From Chenopodium formosanum (lineage: Eukaryota; Streptophyta; Magnoliopsida; Caryophyllales; Amaranthaceae): a stretch of 64,000 bases of DNA. The notes under the pieces were generated by a model that was given only the letters and a program-made list of their open reading frames with translations, was not told the DNA's origin and ran no database searches. A program made the translations under genes and the position numbers. The DNA lies in NCBI GenBank assembly GCA_024500155.1, contig CM044871.1, forward strand, positions 30,688,728 to 30,752,727, read 5' to 3'. Positions 25,901 through 32,621 of this stretch are shown one piece after another (position 1 is the first letter of the stretch; every line of letters begins with the position of its first letter).

Positions 25901-28900
25901 TTTCACCTAGGATTTTGTGATGGAAACCGATGCTTCGGGTTTCGGAGTGGGAGCGGTTATGATGCAAGATGGAAGACTCATAGCGTATTTTAGCAAGTTA
26001 TTGGGGGTGAGGGCTAGGGAGAAATCAATTTACGAGAAAGAACTCATGGCAATATGCTTGGCTATTGTAAGGTGGAAACACTACCTCCTTGGTAGACACT
26101 TCGTAGTTCGGACCGATCAACAAAGTCTTCGGTACATCACGCAACAAAGAGAGGTGAGAGGTGAGTATCAAAAGTGGATGAGAAAGCTAGTGGGGTTCGA
26201 TTTTGAGGTGCAATATCGGCCGAGATCATCTAATCGTGTTGCCGATGCTCTTTCACGAAGAGATCAGGGAAGAGTGCAATTGAGTGTAATGGTTCATTCT
26301 CAAGTGGTGGATTGGAAGGAATTGGAAGGGGAAATTGAGAAAGACATATGGCTGGCCCAAATCAAAACGGGCCTGCTAAGGGGTGAGGAGAGCCCAATAG
26401 GCTTTCATATAGATGGGCAGAAGGTTATGTTCAAGGGGAGGTTGGTGTTGCCTAAGTCCTCCAGATTTATCCCAGTTCTACTTCACGAGTATCATGACAC
26501 GGCTTCTGGCGGCCACGACGGGGAGGTCAAGACTTACCTCCGTCTCGCCGCCGATTGGTTCTGGGTGGGGATGCGACGGGCAGTGGATGACTATGTGCGG
26601 AAGTGCGAGACTTGTCAACGGAGTAAGGCGGTTCAGCGGAGTCCGTTGGGGTTGTTGCAACCCTTATCAATTCCGGAGGCTATTTGGGAGGATATCTATG
26701 GATTTCGTGGAGGGGCTACCGCTCTCCAAGGGGATCAATTCAGTGCTCGTAGTGGTTGACCGGTTATCAAAGTATAGCCATTTCATAGGGTTGAAGCACC
26801 CTTACCTGACCACTTTGTTCGGGAAGTAGTGCGGCTGCACGGATTTCCTTCCACGATCGTCTCCGATCGAGATCGGGTGTTCATGAGTATTTTCTGGCGA
26901 GAGCTGTTCCGGTTACAGGGCACCCATCTCAAGCGAAGTACGTCTTACCATCCCCAATCGGATGGCCAAACGGAAATTGTAAACAAGGGATTGGAGTCGT
27001 ATTTGCGGTGTTTCAACTTCGATCAACCCAAGAAATGGGCGTATTGGCTGCATTGGGCCGAATACGCCTACAATACTTCCCCTCATACCTCCACAAAGCT
27101 CACCCCCTTTAAGGTGGTGTATGGGCGGGATCCGCCCAAGTTGTGGCGTTTGGGGCGAGGGCAGACTCCGGTGGACCAGGTGGAGGAGACGTTGAAGGAA
27201 AGGGATGAGATGCTCGATGAGTTGAGGGTTAATTTGTTCAAAGCCCAGCAATTAATGAAGGAGTACGCTGACAAAAAGAGGCGAGATGAGCAATTCAAGG
27301 TCGGCGACAGGGTATTCCTCAAACTCCAGCCGTATCGGCAGCGTTCCTTAGCCATCCGCCCTAATGAGAAGTTGGGGGCGTGCTACTATGGCCCATTTTA
27401 GGTGGAGGAGCGAATTGGGAAGGTGGCGTACCGCTTAGCTCTGCCTCCCACTTGCAAGATTCACCTAGTGTTCCATATTTCGCAACTCAAGCGCGCAATT
27501 GGAGACACTCCGGTGAATCCGACCATACCTCCCCATTTCACAGCCCGAGGCCGTGTTGGAAGCTAGAGCGGTAGGGCAGGATGCGAAGCCAGAGGTTTTA
27601 ATCAAATGGCAGGGGCTCCTTCAATTGGGAAGATGCAGCCACCTTAGCGGAGTGTTTTCCGTCCTTCCACCTTGAGGACAAGGTGAATCTCGAGGCGGCG
27701 GGTAATGTGATGGATCCGTATTTGGCCAGCCCATTAAGGTCTATCAACGAAGGGCCAAGAAGAGTAATGTGGGTCAAGCTCATGGGCAAGTCAACACCAA
27801 CGGTAACCAAAGAAAAAAGACAGAAGCTGAGATACAATTGGAGGAACAAGAGGAGCGTTAGCTTTTGTCAAGGAAGCTAATTCAGGAAAGAAGACAAGTT
27901 CGAAAAGGAGGATTCACTTCTTTAGTGACAATGGCAAAAAGATTGTGTTCCCTAAGCTGTGGAGGTCAACTATTATTAGTTTTAGGTTATGTTAGTGCTT
28001 GAGTATAAATGGTAATGTTGAATGTAGTAGCCACTTATCCAGAAAATTGTTGAGAGTAACCTCATGAGAGTTGTAGCCTAAAGCTGCTTAAGATTAATAG
28101 CCTAAGGCTATTTCTATCTTGTACCCCTTAGTTCATTTATTAATCAAAGTACTCAAGCTCACCTCCAAGATTACTATTAATTAATTACAATTATAGTGCG
28201 TAAAAATCAGTCTTTGACAATTTAATGGGTTAAAGTGAAATAACAATTCACCCTTTTATGGGAGTGCTAATAAGTAGAAGAGAAACAATGATAATTATTG
28301 TTGTCAAACAAACCTTTAATTACTAGGCAATGATTTTATTTGTAGCTTACAAAATATAAAATTGTTGTTACCTTTTTAACACACCCTTATAAACTTAAAT
28401 TTTGTATTTATAAAAGAGGATTGTGAAAATATGGTAAGAGTTTTTTTTTGTTTAGCATTAGCAAATTGAAAGAACTGAGGATTATTAAAGCAATTAAAAA
28501 TCTCTTTCCTGGACAACTTATGTTCTAGTAACAGTCCGTGGAAAGAGCTTGAAGATATATTGCACCACATGAATTGGTGAGAAGCTGAAGGTTAAACATC
28601 TACTCCTTCCGTTTTTAAATACTTGCTCCATTTCTCCATGCGCGGAGTTTTAGGAGAAATTGGAGAAAGTACTAAAATATGGAGATAGTGGGGTTGGTGG
28701 AAGATAAATTTGAGGAGAGAGAATCTAAAAGTAATAAAATTGGGTCCACTAGTTGGGAGAAATGAATTAAATATTATAAAAACTTTCCAAATAAGGAAAT
28801 GGAGCGAGTATTTAAAAACGGCCGCAAAAGGAAAGTGGAAAAGTATTTAAAAAGGAGGGAGTATGACTTGAGGAAGAAATAAAAAGTCATTGAGGCTAAT

Positions 28901-30800
28901 AGTGCGTATTAACTGGATGAAAGGCATGTACAATTGTACACAATGTGAAGCATGCAATTTGAAGCTTGCTTTCTTTACAATATTATTCTCTAAAAAAAAC
29001 AAGTTTGAGTAGAGATGTAATCTTTAATAAAGGTGGATTTTGGAAATGGGAATGGGATTGGGATTATTAAACTAAGGAAAGAGAAGTGGTTGGACTTCTT
29101 AATTTTATTCGTTGGGTTAAGGTAAATCCAAGATAAATATCAATTGTCACGTTTACTCAGTCCAAATTTCGTGAGCTATAACTTTGGAAGTGGAGGGAAG
29201 GGTAAACTGGTAAAGGGATCCCCACAAAGTTTCGTCTATGAGATTCGTCCTCCCTTGTGGCCAAAGGTTATGAGATAAGTTCCTAATTAATTGCATCTTG
29301 GTAAATAAATGGCTGGGCTTAAATATTACAATGATATTTAAGCTATTGAAAGGAGATCCATACAAATTGTACCAAATGTATCCACTTTGGCTTCAAAAGT
29401 AGAACCAACTCATGTTTGAAGGATTAGCCTCATCTTTGAACACATCCATCTTGCTTGTTAAGAGTTGGTTGGACTTAAATATCAAAATTATACTTAACTT
29501 TTAGATACAAGTTCCACAAAAACCCAACCAACACTCACTCACTAGGTCATAAATGTGTCCACTTTGGTCTTAGAATTAGTATTAATAAATTTAATGAAAT
29601 ATCAGCCTCATCTTCGAACACACTCACACATCTACGGTGACAGAAATGAAGTTGACGAAGTCGATTTATTTTGCCTATGTGCTAATCATGAACTCGTCAA
29701 CTTAGGAACCCATTGGAAAAGAAGATTGGAGATGCTAGGAAAGAGTAAAATTATTTTGATGAAGAAAAACGATTTGGTGAAAATATCTGTACTAATATAT
29801 TAAAAAGTATTGATCGATACAAGCAAGATTTGTAGCAAACCATCTGTACTAGTATATTAAAAAGTATTCCTAAATAAATTTAGAAGCCACTAGATATCTT
29901 ACTTTGTGATTCACATACAATTGAAATTATTGAACATACATGTTTTGTGCAAGACTTGACCTAAAGCCTCAAGTTTGTAAATTAAATTTATAACCACTGA
30001 ACCATGCAATATCTGATTAATTTTGTAAGGGTATTGCCCAGTTTTAAAACCTAGTTACATGTAAATTCAAGGTGCTAGTTATGAACAAGTCTTTGTAGTT
30101 CGATATTGTGAGAATGTTGAATTCTGATGGAGCATGCCATCATTGGATGATATCAACTTGACATTATATTTGTCTTCCTGAATAGCTTTTTGAAGTATAT
30201 TTACATTTCATCAAATAGATTGGGCCCCAGAAACAGCAAAAACCCAGTCACCAATCTTTCTAGCTCTTTTCTCTTTCTAATGGGTATTTTTTTTATCTTC
30301 CAACACTGTTTAACCAAAAAAAATCTGGGTTTCTGATAGTTGAGAATCTATTTTGATTTCCACCAATTTAAATGGGCTAGATATCATCTATTTTCCATTT
30401 TATTATTTATTTATTATTATCACTACTTTTATTTATGTATGTATTATAGATGACATGGTTTCATTATTGTCTCACTTTAGAATTTGCTATGGTTTGCAGA
30501 TAAAGGCTTCAAAGAAGGAGATGGAGAGAATGCTTCAAGAGCAGAGGTGTGTCATTTATGTAAAATGTGATGTTGCTGCAGTGCAACTTTACCTTTTAAG
30601 CAGCTTCAAATTCTAGTAGACTTGATCGTTTGTCTTGCTTGCATACTTGTTTTTCCATATTATAGATGTACAATCTCATTCCAAAGTTAATTTTCAGATC
30701 GACTTCCATGCAAGGGAAATTGCTGAAACACAATTTGGATACAGAAGTTGTAGATGCTTTGAAGGATCTTAAGCTGAAGTTGTCCCAAAATGGGTCATAA
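73..30800 (+). CDS. YacP-like NYN-domain protein, 3' six exons of a transposon-stretched gene (5' partial)
   Basis: Six exons join in frame: 73-142, 3872-3926, 5408-5491, 21396-21434, 30500-30546, 30698-30800. Every intron is GT-AG and the phases match (2, 0, 0, 0, 2). The encoded C-terminal 132 residues contain the motifs [24 protein letters not shown] and QQHAAHGAG, then a lysine-rich tail ending SQNGS and TAA. I recognise these as the YacP/Rae1-like NYN family, a PIN-fold group; the bacterial member Rae1 is a ribosome-associated mRNA endonuclease, and plant members are poorly characterised. The acidic residues in FDAM, ADSWIE and TSD are the expected metal-site positions. The start codon and any transit peptide lie left of the window. 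The coding frame has no stop, so the gene looks intact here despite introns of 3.7, 1.5, 15.9, 9.1 and 0.15 kb. Function in the plant is inferred from the family only. Confidence 0.85.
143..1252 (+). other. Intron sequence without recognisable features
   Basis: AT-rich intron DNA. The only marked feature is an A-rich run at about 362-421. No convincing coding region or mobile-element terminus was seen. Confidence 0.6.
1262..2596. mobile_element. Non-autonomous Mutator-like element (Pack-MULE-like), 1335 bp
   Basis: Terminal inverted repeats of about 110 bp (1262-1371 and 2487-2596) begin GGAAAAATTGTCA and are flanked by a perfect 9-bp duplication TATCAAATA (1253-1261 and 2597-2605), the Mutator signature. 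The terminal bases match those of the MULE at 55433. Between the AT-rich arms, 1560-2340 is much richer in G and C and looks like acquired host sequence, but no protein was recognised and its apparent ORFs are broken. No transposase is present. Confidence 0.85.
2720..3230. repeat. Degenerate AT-rich minisatellite
   Basis: Variants of ACCATAACTAATAACTCGAA recur about every 20 bases with heavy decay, for example around 2805, 2905, 2970, 3050 and 3190. There is no coding potential. It could be the inside of an old non-autonomous element whose ends I cannot define. Confidence 0.6.
3231..3871 (+). other. Intron, nothing recognised
   Basis: End of the first intron in the window. A 62-codon ORF at 3487-3675 has no family resemblance. 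The pyrimidine-rich stretch before 3870 serves the acceptor of the next exon. Confidence 0.5.
3872..3926 (+). CDS. NYN gene exon b
   Basis: Acceptor ttttgcAG at 3870-3871, donor GTACAT at 3927. Its first base completes the GGG codon opened by exon a. It encodes VDIVFSG then CADSWIEKE, with the conserved Asp and Glu expected in the NYN active site. Confidence 0.85.
4330..5224. mobile_element. Stowaway-like TIR element, 895 bp
   Basis: The left end CTTCCTCTGTTCC and right end ending GGGGAAG are imperfect inverted repeats bounded by TA on both sides (4328-4329, 5225-5226), the target duplication of the Tc1/mariner-Stowaway group. It is long for a Stowaway MITE and carries an internal GA microsatellite. 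No transposase was seen. Confidence 0.55.
4861..4914. repeat. (GA)n microsatellite
   Basis: Almost uninterrupted GA repeat, with one GGG interruption near the middle. It gives rise to a spurious Arg-Glu-rich ORF. Confidence 0.95.
5408..5491 (+). CDS. NYN gene exon c
   Basis: Acceptor aaaccAG at 5406-5407, donor GTATGT at 5492. Exactly 28 codons, including KVWVVTSD and QQHAAHGA, the most recognisable part of the family. Confidence 0.85.
5492..5944 (+). other. Intron, nothing recognised
   Basis: Start of the 15.9-kb intron. No termini, repeats or coding remnants were recognised before the LINE tail. Confidence 0.5.
5948..6605 (-). mobile_element. 5'-truncated RTE-type LINE
   Basis: On the minus strand an open frame (6602-6018) encodes the C-terminal part of a LINE reverse-transcriptase protein: [40 protein letters not shown] and a GRGRPKMTW region. 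Its 3' end is a short (TTGA)n tail, seen on the + strand as repeated ATCA at 5950-5972, typical of RTE-clade LINEs, which end in short tandem repeats instead of poly(A). The catalytic RT palm and the endonuclease are missing, so this is a dead-on-arrival copy truncated at its 5' end. No clear target duplication was found. Confidence 0.82.
6018..6602 (-). pseudogene. LINE ORF2 C-terminal fragment, 194 codons
   Basis: The reading frame is uninterrupted but covers only the post-RT C-terminal domain, ending KIYVDDYTE. The first methionine is incidental, since the true protein started several hundred residues upstream. Lack of stops suggests a fairly recent insertion or simple chance. Confidence 0.8.
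6868..7322 (+). repeat. Left LTR of the old copia element (approximate)
   Basis: Similar over its length to 18163-18604, with many substitutions and small indels. The end TTCCA is followed by a decayed tRNA-primer-like motif. Confidence 0.5.
7605..8217 (+). pseudogene. Copia gag C-terminal and N-terminal protease remnant
   Basis: Fragments read in two or three frames: a gag segment with LCYGKG and KITFNEA, a decayed zinc knuckle near 7945-7990 ([11 protein letters not shown]), then [15 protein letters not shown] near 8141, which is the copia protease active-site region with the usual DSGAS changed to DLVAS. The frame runs straight into the left LTR of the inserted Athila-like element. Confidence 0.65.
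8218..9582 (-). repeat. 3' LTR of the Athila-like element, 1365 bp
   Basis: Paired with 16340-17744. It lacks a short GC-rich block that is present in the other LTR near 17275-17310. Contains two CGCCCG-type 14-bp palindromes at 9111-9124 and 9169-9182. Confidence 0.9.
9583..9596 (-). promoter_or_regulatory. Polypurine tract
   Basis: On the minus strand CTTGGGGGAGTT lies directly before the 3' LTR start TGATGTG. This is the usual plus-strand primer of plant Athila/Tat-type elements. Confidence 0.75.
9597..11220 (-). other. Non-coding 3' region of the Athila-like element
   Basis: AT-rich and low in complexity, with T-runs near 10370-10430 and 11030-11060. Short ORFs here have biased composition and no family resemblance. 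It occupies the usual long untranslated region between ORF1 and the polypurine tract. Confidence 0.6.
11221..12694 (-). pseudogene. Athila ORF1-type (putative plant transposon) protein
   Basis: Minus-strand fragments in more than one frame: a start near 12694 ([11 protein letters not shown]), then 12499-12092 with [10 protein letters not shown] and the hallmark [16 protein letters not shown], then 11899-11603 (proline-rich, [12 protein letters not shown]) and 11490-11221 (Gly/Ser/Asp-rich end). The [14 protein letters not shown] block is typical of the ORF placed after pol in Athila-group elements; its role is unknown and it has been called env-like. At least one stop and several frameshifts break it. 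Confidence 0.7.
12930..13270. repeat. Cluster of eleven CGCCCGRYCGGGCG palindromes
   Basis: Eleven 14-bp units, each fully or nearly palindromic, start at 12935, 12955, 12999, 13019, 13039, 13083, 13127, 13146, 13189, 13234 and 13253. The centre is variously GATC, GGTC, AGTC, CGTC or GGTT. Spacing clusters at 20, 38-39 and 44-45 bases. The same palindrome occurs in both LTRs. It sits just after the pol deletion and before ORF1. Confidence 0.92.
13400..13625 (-). other. Athila post-pol linker fused to the end of the protease region
   Basis: On the minus strand the segment resembles the conserved linker found after integrase in Athila/Tat elements, including a TTAAAC-rich block and a GCGCT...GGGAGTCAACCC block. 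Here it follows immediately after [11 protein letters not shown], which normally introduces RT, so the deletion junction lies near 13590-13620. Confidence 0.55.
13626..14299 (-). pseudogene. Athila-like aspartic protease remnant
   Basis: Minus-strand frame with [13 protein letters not shown] (active-site Asp; DLGAS is a usual form in this clade), [29 protein letters not shown] and, after one in-frame stop at about 14072, [19 protein letters not shown]. The acidic tail ends in SIEEPP near 13610. This is the pol N-terminus with nothing of RT after it. Confidence 0.8.
14430..16060 (-). pseudogene. Athila-like gag
   Basis: Starts at [12 protein letters not shown] (16060). The capsid part continues with [18 protein letters not shown] and [20 protein letters not shown], the typical retrotransposon gag signature. 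One in-frame TAA lies at 15788-15790 and there is a frameshift near 15400. The zinc knuckle [14 protein letters not shown] has its last cysteine changed to tyrosine. The C-terminal piece (14792-14430) carries [12 protein letters not shown] and [16 protein letters not shown], normal at the gag-pol junction of this group. Not functional as it stands. Confidence 0.8.
16319..16334 (-). promoter_or_regulatory. Primer binding site for tRNA-Asp
   Basis: The + strand reads CCCGGCAACGGCGCCA, identical to the 3' end of plant tRNA-Asp, so the minus-strand element carries its complement. It lies 5 bases inside the 5' LTR, which is characteristic of Athila-group elements. Confidence 0.9.
16340..17744 (-). 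repeat. 5' LTR of the Athila-like element, 1405 bp
   Basis: Direct repeat of 8218-9582 with scattered substitutions, a TGCATACA duplication near 16617 and an extra GC block near 17275-17310. Contains palindromes at 17244, 17287 (imperfect) and 17329. The duplication TGATT follows at 17745-17749. Confidence 0.9.
17745..17980 (+). pseudogene. Second half of the old copia protease
   Basis: Resumes after the insertion with [19 protein letters not shown], then [12 protein letters not shown] and NILVYKGGK, the C-terminal side of a copia protease region. Joining it conceptually to 7605-8217 shows that the Athila-like element inserted inside a single gene. Confidence 0.7.
18163..18604 (+). repeat. 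Right LTR of the old copia element (approximate)
   Basis: Diverged copy of 6868-7322; the shared segments are described there. It directly follows the protease remnant, showing that integrase and RT had been lost before or during decay. Confidence 0.5.
18605..19191 (+). other. Intron, nothing recognised
   Basis: AT-rich sequence without recognisable coding or terminal repeat structure. Confidence 0.5.
19201..20175. mobile_element. Non-autonomous Mutator-like element, 975 bp
   Basis: Ends GGAAAAATTAG and AAATTTTCC are part of imperfect inverted repeats of about 85 bp containing TAATCCC motifs. A perfect 9-bp duplication TTTGATTTA flanks it (19192-19200, 20176-20184). The interior (19420-19910) is C-rich on the + strand with many ACCACC runs, unlike the flanks. 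No transposase. Confidence 0.85.
19972..20049. repeat. 39-bp perfect tandem duplication
   Basis: Two identical copies of a 39-base unit that starts ACTGATCATGTGTTG (19972-20010 and 20011-20049), inside the MULE. Perfect identity implies a recent duplication. Confidence 0.95.
20185..20580 (+). other. Intron, nothing recognised
   Basis: No coding or element signature seen between the MULE and the SINE-like unit. Confidence 0.4.
20590..20706 (-). mobile_element. tRNA-derived SINE-like unit
   Basis: On the minus strand TAGCTGAGTTGG (20691-20702) fits the RNA polymerase III A box, and GGTTCTATTCC (20638-20648) fits the B box with one mismatch. Their spacing of about 50 bases is normal for tRNA-related promoters. 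The anticodon arm is not tRNA-like, so this is a SINE head and not a tRNA gene. The 3' end was not identified. Confidence 0.5.
20761..20793. repeat. GC-rich hairpin
   Basis: GGGGCGGGCC and GGCCCGCCCC form a 10-bp inverted repeat around a short loop, standing out from the AT-rich intron. Confidence 0.6.
20800..21395 (+). other. Intron, nothing recognised
   Basis: End of the 15.9-kb intron. The pyrimidine tract and TTTTCAG acceptor at 21389-21395 are the only functional signals seen. Confidence 0.5.
21396..21434 (+). CDS. NYN gene exon d (13 codons)
   Basis: Acceptor ttttcAG at 21394-21395, donor GTTTGC at 21435. Encodes [13 protein letters not shown]. This micro-exon is isolated by 15.9 kb of intron upstream and 9.1 kb downstream, both packed with retrotransposons. 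It is easy to miss in automatic annotation. Confidence 0.82.
21435..22087 (+). other. Intron, nothing recognised
   Basis: Start of the 9.1-kb intron, ending at the ATTTA target of the chromovirus. No family resemblance was seen in its short ORFs. Confidence 0.45.
22093..22608 (+). repeat. 5' LTR of the chromovirus, 516 bp
   Basis: Matches 27706-28219. Contains a TATAAATGG motif near 22391 that could be the LTR promoter. Confidence 0.93.
22609..22626 (+). promoter_or_regulatory. Primer binding site, initiator Met tRNA type
   Basis: ACTTGATATCAGAGCGGG follows the LTR directly. TATCAGAGC is the core of the usual plant tRNA-iMet primer site, with a G-to-A change near its start. Confidence 0.8.
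22633..23760 (+). pseudogene. Chromovirus gag
   Basis: ATG at 22633 (MAGGPSLSQ), then a TGA at 22660-22662 and an open stretch to 23028 with a coiled-coil-like charged region ([19 protein letters not shown]). After frameshifts the capsid core appears: [28 protein letters not shown], then [20 protein letters not shown] and [12 protein letters not shown] (frame of 23179). The CCHC knuckle at about 23875, [14 protein letters not shown], has Leu where His is expected. The start choice follows the primer site closely and is conventional. Confidence 0.8.
23761..24330 (+). pseudogene. Chromovirus aspartic protease
   Basis: Contains [23 protein letters not shown] followed by TAA at 24130. The active-site triad expected as D-S/T-G reads D-P-G, which should inactivate the enzyme. 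The rest ([24 protein letters not shown]) follows beyond the stop. Positions are approximate. Confidence 0.75.
24560..25137 (+). pseudogene. Reverse transcriptase, first copy
   Basis: Begins with the normal N-terminal finger region ([49 protein letters not shown]) and the palm ([20 protein letters not shown]). A 10-base insertion near 24870 shifts the frame. The palm then continues with [15 protein letters not shown] and reaches the catalytic FFDDILIYS near 25105-25133, where a jump back to about 24748 starts the second copy. Confidence 0.85.
25138..25689 (+). pseudogene. Reverse transcriptase, second copy and connection domain
   Basis: Repeats the segment from [14 protein letters not shown] through [43 protein letters not shown] and FFDDILIYS, in an uninterrupted frame from 25165, and then continues normally ([31 protein letters not shown]). 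It reads H-Q-I where copy one has H-R-I. A frame change near 25670 leads to RNase H. Confidence 0.88.
25659..26300 (+). pseudogene. Chromovirus RNase H
   Basis: Frame of 25659: [18 protein letters not shown], then TAG at 25908-25910, then [46 protein letters not shown] and the tether to integrase with [18 protein letters not shown]. The RNase H acidic residues in TDAS, the E of YEKEL, TDQQ and NRVADALS are all present. Confidence 0.85.
26301..27410 (+). pseudogene. Chromovirus integrase
   Basis: HHCC zinc finger (HEYHDT...GGHDG...CETCQRSK, about 26486-26625). The core has its three acids: [21 protein letters not shown] and [13 protein letters not shown]. Frameshifts lie near 26695 and 26825 and a TAG near 27399. 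The C-terminal GPF segment follows. Confidence 0.85.
27411..27705 (+). pseudogene. Integrase C-terminal tail with chromodomain-like motif
   Basis: [20 protein letters not shown], then in different frames VLIKWQG (27598 on) and [21 protein letters not shown], the core of a plant chromodomain. The frame runs into the 3' LTR, as is usual for this group. The domain is thought to direct integration through chromatin marks. Confidence 0.7.
27706..28219 (+). repeat. 3' LTR of the chromovirus, 514 bp
   Basis: Direct repeat of 22093-22608; ends TTTGACA and is followed by the duplication ATTTA. Confidence 0.93.
28225..28600 (+). other. Intron, nothing recognised
   Basis: AT-rich, with a T-run at 28440. 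No element ends or coding signal. Confidence 0.4.
28603..28861. mobile_element. Stowaway MITE, 259 bp
   Basis: CTCCTTCCGTTTTTAAATAC at the left is the inverted repeat of the right end GTATTTAAAAAGGAGGGAG. TA duplicates flank it (28601-28602, 28862-28863). Typical size and ends of Tc1/mariner-derived Stowaway MITEs. Confidence 0.85.
29310..29640. repeat. Imperfect tandem duplication of about 177 bp
   Basis: AAATGTATCCACTTTGG at 29374 recurs as AAATGTGTCCACTTTGG at 29551, and CTTAAATATTACAATGAT at about 29320 recurs in changed form near 29475. Both copies include CAGCCTCAT/TAGCCTCAT blocks. Non-coding and old. Confidence 0.6.
30211..30372. repeat. Dispersed duplicate of 36827-37012
   Basis: Shares ATTGGGCCC, CAAAAACCCA, ATCTTTCTAGC, TTCCAACACT and TGAGAATC in the same order with 36827-37012. 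TGGGCC motifs are often seen near plant promoters, but here the segment lies within an intron. It may be part of an unrecognised repeat family. Confidence 0.5.
30500..30546 (+). CDS. NYN gene exon e
   Basis: Acceptor gtttgcAG at 30498-30499, donor GTGTGT at 30547. Encodes [15 protein letters not shown] plus two bases of an Arg codon, a basic helical segment that follows the NYN core in plant homologues. Confidence 0.8.
30698..30800 (+). CDS. NYN gene terminal exon
   Basis: Acceptor ttttcAG at 30696-30697. Its first base completes the Arg codon, then 33 codons follow (including [20 protein letters not shown]) and TAA at 30798-30800. The 151-base intron before it is the only one in the window free of mobile elements. 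Confidence 0.8.
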
Positions 30801-31376
30801 CAGCGTGAGATTATAGTTGGTGTTGCTGTAAGTGTTTTCTTTGGTGCATGCTTTAATTTTTGTAAATTGTTTGCAAGGATGATATAAAAATCTTAACAGT
30901 TCTTCCATTACATGTACAAAGTAATAAACAAAACAATATGATAGGTATATGAGGAGTTGAGTACCGATGAATTTGATTTAAACACAACCCTTGAGGCACC
31001 ACTTTGCTCTCTCCCACATCATTTGATGTATCTTATAAACTAAGTTCAAGTAATATCATTAACCAATAAGTGATTTATTATCATTAATCAAGGTCTAATC
31101 AGTCCTTAGCTGGGTTGATCTGGTCCGATAGTTTGTAAATATAAGGTGAAATTCTGGGGTAATAAGGTGTATTAAGTTGATTTCAGATTACTTTCGTTGA
31201 ACAGAATGCTTGATAATGATTTCATCTCAAATCAAATTTAGTCACTAGATTGTCTTGGAGGACACTTTTCTACCCTTTCATGTAAATGATTATAAAGGTA
31301 ATGGAGATGAAAAAAAAAAAAAAACAATTAGAGTTGTACTGCAGGCAGTCGTTACTCATATCAGAATAGTATTTTG

Positions 31377-31377
<1 letters not shown>
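30801..31377 (+). other. 3' flank of the NYN gene
   Basis: Likely contains the 3' UTR. AATAAACAA near 30922 could act as a poly(A) signal, though nothing proves it. No other feature was recognised up to the long T-run. Confidence 0.4.

Positions 31378-31421
<44 letters not shown>
31378..31421. repeat. Poly(T) run, 44 bases
   Basis: Uninterrupted T from about 31378 to 31421, followed by a C-run near 31480. Could be the tail of a minus-strand retroposon, but no body was recognised next to it. Confidence 0.85.
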
Positions 31422-31424
<3 letters not shown>

Positions 31425-31680
31425 CCGAAAAATTTCTTGAAATTAGATACTGCCACTATCTTTCAGGCGCTTCCATACCCCCCCCCCCCGGCGATTATCT
31501 CCTTCTGTCTACCATCTCCAGCTCCCAACCAAAACCACCAGAAATACCCTCGTTTATCCTACCTGTGTTGGCCGCAGCAGGCGATTGATTGAATGAGAGA
31601 AAGGAAGGTTTAAATGGGGTGGTGATGCCTTAGGTTTTTGCGGTATTTCTTTGGTAGACTAGCTTCCAATCTAAATTATG

Positions 31681-31920
31681 CTCCCTCCATCCCCAATTAA
31701 ACATTTCATTTGTCTTTGCACACAATTTAGGAAGGTATAAAATGATAACATAGATGGATTTAGTTGATTAAAGGTAAATTTTTTTTTTTTTTTTTAATTA
31801 AAAAAAAAAAAGAAAAAAAACGTAATGGGGTTTGGTAGATTAAAGTTGTGTATAACAAGTAAGATAGTGGGATTAGTTGATTAAAAGTGAACAAAGAATG
31901 TAAGGCCAAAACAGGAGATA
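31681..31920. mobile_element. Possible broken Stowaway-like MITE
   Basis: Left end CTCCCTCCATCCCCAATTAA resembles MITE termini. TTTAGTTGATTAAAGGTAAA and TTAGTTGATTAAAAGTGAA are repeated inside (about 31758 and 31873). No matching right terminus was found. Confidence 0.35.
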
Positions 31921-32390
31921 GATATATCTGAAAATTTATTGTGTTCTTCCTGTTTGTAACAATGATCTTGGAGGCAAAACAGAAAGATCAATTATCTAAT
32001 GGCTATCTAATAGACGACCAAATTAGGAATAAATGTACTTCAGTGCAATCTGTGATAAAAGCATATACACAGTTTCCAAATAAAAATCACAGACTACAGC
32101 ATGTGCCACGAGTCTGGCCTGACCAGCAATCCAGCATGCATAATGTGTATAGTCATTACCATTTAGAAGCTAGTATAATACTCCCACTCTTGAGTTTTAA
32201 CTTTGAAACCTCCAATAGGCCAGTGCAGTAGTAGTGGCTCTAGTGACTATTTAAACTTGGGTGGTTTTGTAGATGGCTTGATAATGTTAGAGAAGACGCT
32301 GAAAAAAAAAAAAAAAAAAGGATTCAGGCTTCGAGAGCCGTGATGGAAGAGAGTTGGCCGCAGTTAATTCTGACATAATTATTGTACACA
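31921..32390. other. Intergenic, nothing recognised
   Basis: Short ORFs without resemblance to any family; an A-run at 32301. Confidence 0.4.
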
Positions 32391-32621
32391 TTCAGGGGCA
32401 GTTTGGTTCGCATGGGGTACTCGAAATGGAATGAATAAAGGGAAAGGAAAGGAATTTGTTAAGTTGTTTGTTTTGTATAACGAAGGGAAACAAGCTACCA
32501 CCACACCACCACCACACAAGACCTATTATCTACCTTCTCCAGCCACCATACCACTCACCGCCCCTATCCCACCACTCGCCGCCCCTCCCTCGCCACTGCC
32601 AGAGCTCCTCCATCGTAGGCC

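Larger units (their letters stand above)
22093..28219 (+). mobile_element. Ty3/gypsy chromovirus with duplicated RT core
   Basis: LTRs 22093-22608 and 27706-28219 start TGTGATGG and end TTTGACA. The 5-bp duplication ATTTA flanks the element (22088-22092, 28220-28224). By eye the LTRs differ by about eleven substitutions and two single-base indels. Order is gag, protease, RT (twice), RNase H, integrase and a C-terminal chromodomain-like motif, which places it among chromoviruses. Many stops and frameshifts, a DPG protease site and the RT duplication make it defective. It lies in the sense orientation inside the host intron. Confidence 0.93.

Noticed and set aside
31378..31421. Retroposon poly(A) tail on the minus strand
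   Set aside because: No LINE, SINE or processed gene body was recognised next to it; kept only as a homopolymer run.
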